A stretch of 64,000 bases of DNA, taken from Ahaetulla prasina (lineage: Eukaryota; Chordata; Lepidosauria; Squamata; Colubridae). Position numbers and translations under genes: made by a program. Where the stretch lies: positions 197,820,698 through 197,884,697 of the forward strand of contig NC_080539.1 of the NCBI RefSeq assembly GCF_028640845.1. The letters are read 5' to 3'. Shown here piece by piece: positions 41,401 to 52,500 of the stretch; positions within the stretch are counted from its first letter, which is position 1; each line of letters begins with the position of its first letter. Below the pieces are notes generated by a model. That model searched no databases. It was not told the origin of the DNA and saw nothing but the letters and a program-made list of their open reading frames with translations.

Positions 41401-43504
41401 CCAGAGTTTCAAAATTTTGTGCTGAACCTAGATGAAACAAGACTATCCCAGCAATCATAATAGAAGCTATAGGTATATTTTAAAAAATAAAACCCCAAAA
41501 CTCCATTGGGGTAGTGTACACAATATTGATGATTTTTTCCAAAGCTGGATCTATCAGTTAAAAATTTGCCTAATCTTCAGAGGGTATCATTAAATGATGG
41601 TAGTGATTGGTAATTGCTGTCAGAAGGATACATCATTTGTGTATAGAGTGAAATATATGCATCTGACTAAAAATCTGCCCAGACTTCCTCCCAAAATAAT
41701 GGTCTTGTACCCAAAATATAGTAATACAAACAAGGCATTTAAAGTTATATTAATGATAAATTATGTTTATGTAATGATGCAGATCTCTGAAGAGGGTTGT
41801 GATTTGTATCATTTGCATAAGTGATGGGGTGTTCTGTGCGCATGTCCAAGATGGCGCCGCGCCGCTGAACGGAGATGCGGCGACGGGCCTCTTTTGGACC
41901 TGACCGGGCTGGGGGGGGTATTTTTTAAAGCTTGGACCCCCCCGCCCGGGTAGAGGGCAGTGTTACCAGTCGGAGGGTGGCTGGATTGAGGCTGGGCGGC
42001 GAGGGTCACTCCAATCAGCTGTTGGAAGTAAACTTTCCTCAGGCTCATATGCTGTGGAGGAGGGGGAGGGGTCTAGCTGCTCCGTTTGCCTGGGCATGGA
42101 GCCAGGGCTGGGACCGGGGGATGCTCCCTCCTCTGCAGCCTGCTTGGGCATGGAGCCAGGGCTGGGACCGGGAGGTGCCCCCTCCTCTGCAGCTTGTCTG
42201 GGCATGGAGCCAGGACTGGGGCCGGGAGGCATACATTCCTCCGTGTTCGGGAGCAGATAAGCAGACCCCGGCTGCAGTGAGAGCGGACAAGACACAACAC
42301 TACCTCTCTGACCGGATGCAGACGGTGTTGACAGGGGGGCAGAGATCGACTCCGAGGCGCCTCATGTGTGGGGTGCCGCAGGGATCGATTCTCTCACCCC
42401 TCCTGTTCAACATGTATATGAAGCCGCTGGGTGAGATCATCAGTGGCTTTGGGGTGAGATACCAACTGTACGCTGATGATACCCAGCTGTACTTTTCCAA
42501 CCCGAGCCACCCCAGCGAAGCTGTCGAAGTGCTGTCCCAGTGTTTGGAAGCCGTACGGGTCTGGATGGGGAGGAACAGGCTCAAACTTAATCCCTCCAAG
42601 ACGGAGTGGCTGTGGATGCCGGGGTCTCGGTACAGCCAGCTGCAGATGCGGCTGTCTATCGGGGGCGAGTTGTTGGCCCCGATGGAGAAGGTACGCAACT
42701 TGGGCGTGCTCCTGGATGGTCAGTTGTCCTTTGAAGATCATTTGGCGACCGTCTCCAGGAGAGCTTTTTATCAGGTTCGCCTGATCCGCCAGTTGCGTCC
42801 CTTCCTGGACCGGGATGCCCTATGCACGGTCACTCATGCTCTCGTTACCTCTCGTCTGGACTACTGCAATGCTCTCTACATAGGGCTCCCCTTGAAGAGC
42901 ACCCGGAGACTTCAGCTGGTCCAGAACGCGGCTGCGCGGGTTATTGAGGGAGCGGTTCGGAGCTCCCACGTAACACCTATCCTGCGCAGACTGCACTGGC
43001 TACCTGTTGTTTTCCGGGTGCGCTTCAAGGTATTGGTTACCACCTTTAAAGCGCTCCATGGCCTAGGACCGGGCTATTTACGGGACCGCCTACTGCCGGC
43101 CTCTATCTCCCAGCGTCCGGTGCGTTCCCACAGAGAGGGACTCCTCAGGGTGCCGTCAGCCAAACAATGTCAACTGGCGGCCCCCAGGGGGAGGGCCTTC
43201 TCTGTGGGGGCTCCTACCCTGTGGAACGAGCTTCCCCTCGGGCTTCGACAACTACCTGACCTTGGGACCTTTCGCTGCGAACTTAAAACCTATTTATTTC
43301 ATATGGCTGGACTGGCCTGATTTTTAAATTTTTAAATTTTAATTGTGGGTTTTAAATTGTGGGTGTAGTGTTATTTTAAATTTCGGGCATATTTGAATCA
43401 GTTTTTTAAGGGTTGTTTTAATTATGGTGTATATTTCTGTTCTGTATTTTACTTGCCTGTTCACCGCCCTGAGTCCTTCGGGAGAAGGGCGATATACAAA
43501 TTAA

Positions 43505-43596
<92 letters not shown>

Positions 43597-46500
43597 GGTA
43601 TACTACAGAAATAACATAAATGTTTGCAAAAGATGTAATATGCAGTTCAATGGACATTTGGGAATAATGGACGAGCTGTCCCCTCCATTCATATTTTGGA
43701 ACAAGAGGTTGGAAGATGTTGGACTGGCACTGGGAAGAGTTAGGTTTTGTTCCACTATCAATCACAAAAGCTCATTGGACTGGTGACTTTGCACCAGCAT
43801 TCACTCTTGGCCCCAACCTGCTTCACAGAGATGTGCTGGAGAAAAAGGAAGCAATGCTTTATGCACTCTTAAACAAAAAGACAAAATACAAATTTCATCA
43901 ATAAACGGATACAAATAATGTTTCTGTTATATAAAGGTTGCACTATTCATTTAGTTGAGCACGTCCAGTACTGTGCAAAAGCGGTGTAAATTAAGAATGC
44001 TTTCAGAAATAGTGTTAATAGTTTATTTTTATCAATTAACAAAATGGAAAGTAAATGAACAGAAGAGAAATCCAAATCAAATCAATATTTGGTGTGCCCA
44101 ACCAAATGTATTGTACTTTTGTATAGTACTGTATATAGACAGTAGCCTTGACAGAATTGTGTTAATATGATTTGTACCTCTTTGTCCATGACCAAGTATA
44201 TCATTATTGATAGGTCTCACGAGATCTTGTGTGCTTTCTTCAATTGGATCATGTTAATGTTTACTATGGACAAGATTATCGCAACAAGTACAAAGCTCCT
44301 ACAGACTATTGTCTGGTACTAAAGGTAATTATTGACTTAATACTTTTGATGTGACAAATGAATAAACTTCGAAGAAAATTGTCCATAACTTCATACAATT
44401 TGCCATGGATTTCATGATATGACAGCTATATCATCCTGTGCTTTATTTAAGAGATATTAATGTTCCTTTAAAACTAATCCAAGTACAGGTTCTATTTCCC
44501 TATTTTTAAAAAATCACAATATCTTCATTTTATTTGGAAGATTTATTCTAATCCTCTTATGAAAACAGCATACAGACAATTGTATCAATTTTAAATATGC
44601 TTCAGCTGGTCTCCATTATGATTAATTTTAATTCTGTAATTATTTATTTTTAATCTGATCAAAATAGACTAAATATTTCTTTTTCAGCATCCCCAAATTC
44701 AGAAGAAATCTCAATATATTAAGTATTTATGTTGTGATGATATCAGAACCCTTCATCAGTGGATAAATGGCATCCGTATTGCTAAGGTATTATCTCCTTC
44801 TGTCCATGTTTTTCTTTATCATTAATTCTATATTAGAATAACTTAATTTTATCCACTGCAATTTTGGGAAACACTTGAACCGAATTTGTTATCTTCTCCT
44901 ACTTTAATTATTGCCCTGTTCTGCCACTCTCAATAAGAACTTATTTAATTAATAGATTTAATACTAATTAAATCAAGCCGATATCATGACAGATGTACTC
45001 TGGATGGCAGTGAGCATCAATTTACAAATGTTCTCACCTATGATCCATAGCAAGGCAATGCACAATAACAAAGAATACGGAGTGTAAAACAAAATGAAAT
45101 GAATATAATTCTTTTTTTAATCTTTTTTTTCTTTTATTCTTTTTAAACTTCTATACCGCACCATCTCCCGTAGGACTCAGGGCAGTTCACAGCCATATTA
45201 AACTACAGCAATACCAATATAATAAATAACAATATAAAAACAATTAAAACCAAATATTAGATGGCCAAAACAATAAAAATCAAAATTGACAATAGATGTT
45301 TACCAGCAAATGACTTGAACATAAAAAAGAGCCCAGAAAATTTCAATTAGCTAATCTATCATTGACCTCTAAAATACCTTGATTGCCCTGATGTCTGGGA
45401 GAGAGGGACAGAGGGAGGGAGAGAGGAAGGAAGGACATCAGCACCCATCACTTTCCTGTAGCAACCAGGCTGCAGCCTCCCAGTATCTCTCTCCCTGCCC
45501 TTTAATGCTAAAAGCATCTCCCACTCTACCCCTAACATCCCAAGGGACACGAAAGAGAGAACTTATGTAGTAACTGTAACTTTACAATTAATGCATTTTC
45601 TGAAGAATGAATCGGGTGAAATGCTCCCGGTTCGGACCAGATCACATGATCTGGTAGCGATGGGGGCGGATAGTTCGGAGAACCAGTAGCAAAAATCCCT
45701 GCCCACCGCCCACACCACACTATTCTCCTCTGTCCCGGAAGCTCTCGGTGGTGATATAGCTGCGAACGGCCTTAAATGACTGCCACGGCGCTTCAAAGGG
45801 CCGCACTACAGCTGATCAGCGCTGTAGGCGGCTAGTAGACCGGTGCTTCTATTTTTAAAGAAGGTAGACAGGTGCACTCCCAAAAAAAGGCAATTAGTAG
45901 ACCGGTGCCTCTATTGTTAAAGAAGGTAGACCAGTGTGCTCCCAAGTTTTGTATACTTTATTATTTTTATTATTTATTATTATTGGCCATGCCCAGTCAC
46001 CTGACCACCAAGCCACGCCCACCAAGTCACCTGACCACCAAGCCACACCCACCAATTAAGCCATGCCCACAGAACAGGTAGGGAAAAAATTTAGATTTCA
46101 TCCCTGGAATGAATTGTAATTTACCATGATTGTGTAGTGTATTGGTGAGCAAAATCTGAAACACGATCCCATTACCCATATACTTTTACTTCTTTAAATT
46201 GCTATTTTTCTTAACAGTGCCATTGTAAAATTAGGGAAGGCTGTTTGGCTCTCCTTATATGTAGGCAAAATGACTTGAAGGCAGTGCCAGCATCTTCTAA
46301 AGACAAAGGAGTGGGGGAGAGAAAACTACCTATTGCAAATTTGAGGCAATTTCCTCACCCCATCATACTGAAACTAAGGGCAGCATATATGGCTATTTTC
46401 TAAGTATACCAATCTCTTTCAGATGAAGAAGGTTGCCCAGGTTGCCTTCTGCTTGTGCAACCAATGGGTGGAACCGCTTTATTTGTTCCCAAATACATTC

Positions 46501-49500
46501 AGGTTTTAACATTTTTATTTTATTGTTTCTTAGTGATGCTAATCAATTCAACAGTAATTCTGACCCTCTATTTTGGCATATCAAAGTTAAAAAGAAACCT
46601 TCCAATACTTACTTTCATAAAATTAAGAGTGTGCAGTGGGATTGTCTTGGGTTTGAGTCATACAGCTGGAAATGGTATAACAAGCAGCATTCATATTTCT
46701 TATTTTGTACAGTATGGGAAGCAATTATATATAAACTACCAAGAAGCTCTGAAAAGGACAGAATCAGCATATGATTGGACATCCCTGTCCAGTTCCAGTA
46801 TTAAGTCTGGATCTAGCTCATCTAGTTTACCAGGTAAGCTCCAATAGACCAATCAATGCAAATGGCTGTTTCTATGTATAATGTATATGTATTGATTCAG
46901 TGACTAATGAAAATATATGTGTTTCTCTTTCTCTACCTCATCCCCTTCGGTATCAAAATTATGCCTGGAGACTAATGTGGAAGCAAAATATGCAGTCTGC
47001 ATTTTAAAAGCAGTAATTAGGAGTAGTCCATGTGGACTTTTTAAGAAAATATCTTGTTAAAATATAGATAGTCCTTGTCTAACAACAGTTCATTTAGTGA
47101 TCATTCAGAGTTATAATAGCACCAAAAAAAGTGACTTATGACCATTTTTCACACTTGGGAGCATTGCACATCCCTATGGGTCACATGATCAAAATTCAAA
47201 GTGTTTAGCAACTGACTCATATTTATGATGGTTGCAGTGCCCTGGGGTCATGTGACAAGCAAAGTCAATGGGGAAGTCAGATCCACTTAACAGCTGTGTT
47301 ACTAATTTAACACTTGCGGTGATTCACTTAACAACTGTAGGTCGTAAAATGGAGAAAAACTCACTTTACAACAGTATTAGTATTAGTATTTATTAAATTT
47401 CTATACCACCCTTCTCCCGAAGGACTCAGGGAGGTTTGCAGCCAACATAAAAAACAATATTTATAAACAGAATTAAAAGACAATATAAAAATCTAATTCA
47501 ATTTGGCTAGTACCTATTAAAAATTATTCAAAGAACAATGATAAAACCCCACTTAAAACAATAGTATCTTAGGCCAACCCTGCTCGGTGAAATAAAAAAG
47601 TCTTGAGCTCGTGTCGGAAGGTCCGGAGGCCGGGGAGTAATCGTAACCCCAGAGGAAGCTCATTCCAGAGGGTGGGTGCCCCCACAGAGAAGGCTCTCCC
47701 CCTGAGGGTCGCCAGCCGGCATTGTTTGGCTGACGGCACCCTGATCGATGGGAGGCTATCTGTGGCAGCAGGTGGTCCCATAAATAGCCCGGTCCTGTGC
47801 CATGGAGCGCTTTAAAGGTGGTTACCAACAACTTGAATTGCACCCGGAAGACCACCGGCAACCAATGCAGCCTGCGCAGGAGGGGTGTTATATGGGAACC
47901 ACGAGTAGCTCCCTCTATCACCCGCGCAGCCGCATTCTGGACCAGTTGGAGCCTCCGGGTGCCCTTCAAGGGGTGCCCCATGTAGAGAGCGTTACAGTAG
48001 TCCAGGCGGGAAGTGACGAGGGCATGAGTGACCGTGCACAAGGCATCCCGGTCTGTGAAGGGGCGCAACTGGTGTATCAGGCGCACCTGATAAAAAGCTC
48101 CCCTGGCGACGGCTGTCATATGTTCTAACAACAGCCGAGCATCCAAGAGAACGCCCAAGTTGCGGACCCTCTCCATAGGGGCCAATGACTCAGCTCCAAC
48201 AGTCAGCGATGGAACCAGCTGACTGTACCGGGACGCCGGCATCCACAGCCACTCAGTCTTGGAGGGATTGAGTCGGAGCCTGTTTCTCCCCATCCAAACC
48301 CGCATGGCCTCCAAACACCGGGACATCACGTCAACAGCCTCGTTGGGGTGGTCAGGGGTGGAAATGTACAGCTGAGTATCATCAGCATACTGATGATATT
48401 GCACCCCAAAACCACGGATGATCTCACCCAGTGGCTTCATATAGATGTTGAACAGGAGAGGCGAGAGAACCGACCCCTGTGGCACCCCACACGTGAGGCG
48501 CCTCGCGGCCGACCTCTGCCCCCCTGCCAACACCATCTGCGACCGGTCAGAGAGATAGGAGGAGAACCACCGAAAAATGGTGCCCCCCACTCCCAATCCC
48601 TCCAGCCGTCGCAGCAGGATACCATGGTCGATGGTATCAAAAGCTGCTGAGAGATCCAACAGGACCAGGACAGAGGAACAACCCCTATCCCGAGCCCTCC
48701 AGAGATCATCTACCAACGCGACCAAGGCCGTCTCCGTGCTGTACCCAGGTCGGAAACCGGACTGGAACGGGTTTAGATAGACAGTTTCATCCAGGTACCA
48801 GGGAAGCTGTCGTGCCACCACACTCTCAACAACCTTCGCCACAAAGCGAAGGTTGGAGACAGGACGGTAATTCGATAAAATAGCTGGATCCAGGGAAGGC
48901 TTCTTGAGAAGGGGCCTCACCACCGCCTCTTTCAAGGCAGACGGGAAGACACCCTCCCTCAAAGAAGCATTAACAATTCCCTGTAGCCAGCCTCGTGTAA
49001 CCTCCTGTGTGGCCAGTATCAACCAGGAGGGACACGGATCCAATAAACATGTGGTCGCATTCAGCCTCCCTAGTATCCTGTCCATGTCCTCGGGAGCCAC
49101 AACAGAAATTTTGGGCTCAACTGTGGTCATAAATCGAGGACTACCTATAATCTTAATTTAGTTTTTTATCAGTTAATTGCCTTAGCACATTTTGGAAATG
49201 CTGTAGATGTAAAACATCTTGACTCAGAAAGATAATTTGTCAGTTGACTTGGAAACCCATTGAAATAAAGAGAAACAACCCACCAGTTGCCCACATATTT
49301 GCCAGTGACACTCTCTAGAAGCCAGGCACCAAGCTTGAAATTAGTTTTATAGGTGAGAGGAAGTGTTAAAAATACAGAATTTAATAGACACAATAAATTT
49401 ATTCACAGTCCCAGACCAAACACAAAGAAAGACAAGCATATAATACAGTAAGTATAAAAAAGAAAATTTAAAATATGAGAAAATCCTAAAGCAAGTAGCA

Positions 49501-52500
49501 TCTAACAATAGCACAAGGGAGGATTTAGATTATTTCTATTAATTTTAAAAAATGCAACTTTCTTTCTGAGGTTTCTGAAGAACGGTTACCTAGGGGAAAG
49601 GTAACAATCTCTTGATTGCAATAGCAATTAACGTTATTGAAAATTGAAATTATTAAACTTGATTGTCATTGGGTGATCAATGGACATTTTGATAGCACAT
49701 GTGAAATACATCCTATTTCAGAACAGATACAGAAACAAATTCAGCTTTCATATGGGAAGCTTATGTATCTTATAAATACCACATAGCATGAAATCCAAAA
49801 CTTTTGTCTTTAAACGATTTAATAATACTTGGGACAGAATTATTACCAAATTGTCCTATAAAGTTAGCAATAGCAAGGGAAGCTTAGTAGAGGAAGATGT
49901 AGAAGTCTTTACCAAAGAAAAAGTCATTTGCTCAGATATAAAATGAGAGTTTTATGGTTTGATAATGGTACATAGGAAAAGATCTTGGTAGATTAGATTA
50001 GATTAGATTAGATTAGATTAGATTAGATTAGATTAGACTAGACTAGACTAGACTAGACTAGACTAGACTAGACTAGACTAGACTAGACTAGACTAGACTA
50101 GACTAGACTAGACTAGACTAGACTGAGTTGGAAGGTACCCTGTAGGTCATCTAGCCCAATCCCCGCCCAAGCAGGAGACCCTACACCATTTCCAACAAAT
50201 GGCAGTCCAATCCCTTCTTGAAAGGTTCCAGTGATGAAGCTCCCACAACTTCCAAAGACAAGCTGTTCCATTGGTTGATTGTTCTCACTGTCAGAAAATT
50301 TGTCCTGTAGTTGGCCCCAACCTTTTTAGAATGTCTGCTAAAAAAGCAGATATAGTTTAAAGCTGCTTGAATTGAAGTATTCAAGTAATGGCTATTCCAC
50401 TAAGTTCTGCTTTGACTAGACCCCAACTTAGTTTCTTTTTTTTTTTAATTCAAAAAGTTTTACAAAAAATTTTTTCCCCTTTCCCCCAGCCCCTCCCCTC
50501 TCCCTTCACAAACCCCCCTCCCCCCTGACTTCCCGGAACAAACACAAGGTATGGTTAAAAATAAAACGAACATATGCTAAAAAAAAAATTTCCCCCAAAA
50601 CTATTATACCAATTTTCCCTCTCTAGCTCTGACTTCCTCCTTACATAACCAAAATCCTTCAAAAAAAACAAAACAATTAACAGTAATAAAATATATAAAT
50701 CAATAAAAGAAGTTAATCCTAAAATATTTAAAACCAGCTAGTGCATAACAATGCAATCCAATTCAGAGAATATCTCCCTTATAGTTTCTATAACCATATA
50801 GTTTTCCCCCCAAATCTTTCTTACGTAAGATCTTTCGAGAATATTCTGTTTGGAATTCAGTACAACACATTATATAATTTCAATACAAGAAATTACAGTA
50901 TCTATTCAACTTTAGTCCTAGTCTTTTATGATAGATGTTAGAAAAAGACTCTTTACATCATTTTGTTTATTCATGATCATATCTTCATTTTTATCCGTTT
51001 TTGTTTGCACCTCCATTCCATATTCCAAGTACCGATTACACTGGTTAATTTCCTCCAAGCTCTCATCCAAAACGTCCCCATTCTTTGTCAATTCGTATTT
51101 TTTAATAATTAAATACATTCTGTATAATCCTGTATAAAGTCACAAATCCATTCTTCTGAAAGAACCTTCATGGCAAAGTTCTTGCTGAGAATCCCCTTAT
51201 GAAATACTTAAACAAACTAATATAATCCAACAGTCCACAGTCCAACACAATAAGATAAAGTCTCCATTCACTTTCAGTTTCTCAGCAAGGCTCCTTTCCA
51301 CTTTACTTCGCTCTACTTTCAGTTGCTCTCAAACGCCATTTTAAACAGTCAGTTAAAGCAAGGGGGGGGGAATTCTCTTTTTAAAAGGTGGAAGTCAGGA
51401 AATCAAAAATACTTGCAATCCAATAATTGTTCACTTGTGCTTCTTCCGTCTGCATATAGAAATCCACAAAAAGAAATCAATTGAGCAGAGGTGGACACCT
51501 TTCTCTTTTCCTGCTTTTGCAGGAGCGCGCTGAATACTAGAGATTAAAGCAGGATTAAATGGGATTCCACCCTTTGGGACTTTGCATAACAAAAACAAAG
51601 CCCCTAGGGGAATCTACCACTCCCCCCGCCTGCTCTATTCTCTCTCTTTCAACCAGAGAGAGAAATCGAAGCCGGGAACAGCTGTTCTTTGCTGTTTTCA
51701 CCGGCTTTTACCATATCCAGTGCGGAGTGCCTTAAATTAGCACCCAGTGAGAAAGTGGCGCCAACCGGAAGTCCCCCAACTTAGTTTCTTAGTGAGATTC
51801 TTTGTTACAAATGTTCATACTCGGAGAAGGGAAAACTGTTTCAAAGAAGGACAATGAGGGTAGTGAATGGAATAAAAACGAAGTCTTATGAAGATAAACC
51901 AAGAAAATAGAAAATTACAGCATTTTTCAAGAAACAGGAAGTATGCCATATAGAAGGTCAAGATGTGTTCACCATCAACTCAGAATTCAGGACACCGATT
52001 AATTACCTTACAGAAAATCAGATTCTGGTTCATTATTTTGGGGTGGGGTGTCAAGAAATGTTTTCAAAGTGGAACCAAAGGAAGAAGTGAGTTCCGGGTA
52101 ATGGATGAGTTTAAACAAAACTACAATTTCAATGAGGGCTACTTTAATTTAGAATTCTTCATTGAGCTTGATGGCCTAAATGATACCTTTTAAATTGGTG
52201 ATTAAGTGAAAAGAATCTGTACATTGAGAGTATATTTATATGATTGGAATCAAAATAAGATTTGGCTTCTGCTTTGTCTTGCTCTTGCACACACACACCC
52301 CAAATTTAGTAAGGTTTTATTATATATCATCCAGTTCACCATGCTAATGTAGTGTGATAGTACTCCGTCTAAGCCAGTGTACTTTTGAATTTTTTTAACG
52401 AGGACAAAATATTTCTTTTGACAGAATCTCAGTCCAACCACTCAAATCAATCTGACAGTGGAGTTTCAGACACTCAAACAGGACACGTCCGTTCCCAAAG

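Larger units (their letters stand above)
41823..43595 (+). mobile_element. CR1/L2-like LINE, 5' end kept, internally deleted
   Basis: A GC-rich 5' end containing ccaagatggcgccgc (YY1-like, about 41845-41859) leads into three 54-bp tandem repeats (about 42085-42240). An open frame of 462 codons follows (41932-43320). The 3' end is ccgccctgagtccttcggga plus an (ATT)n tail. It lies in RAPH1 intron 8, sense to the gene. Confidence 0.8.
47065..49147 (+). mobile_element. Tigger-like MITE interrupted by a LINE
   Basis: The left part 47065-47371 (tagatagtccttgtctaac ...) and the right part about 49099-49147 (aacagaaattttgggctcaa ... cgaggactaccta) are consecutive in intact sister copies. TA at 47063-47064 and 49148-49149. 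The LINE between them inserted afterwards. Confidence 0.8.

Noticed and set aside
43393..43765. poly-Tyr and poly-Asn ORFs
   Set aside because: Both are translations of the (ATT)n microsatellite.
46433..46847. Alternative first exon reading into RAPH1 exon 11
   Set aside because: The upstream frame has no similarity to RAPH1 and a standard acceptor at 46712 explains exon 11.
49991..50124. CRISPR-like or telomeric array
   Set aside because: Perfect pentamers without spacers; a LINE-seeded microsatellite in a vertebrate intron.
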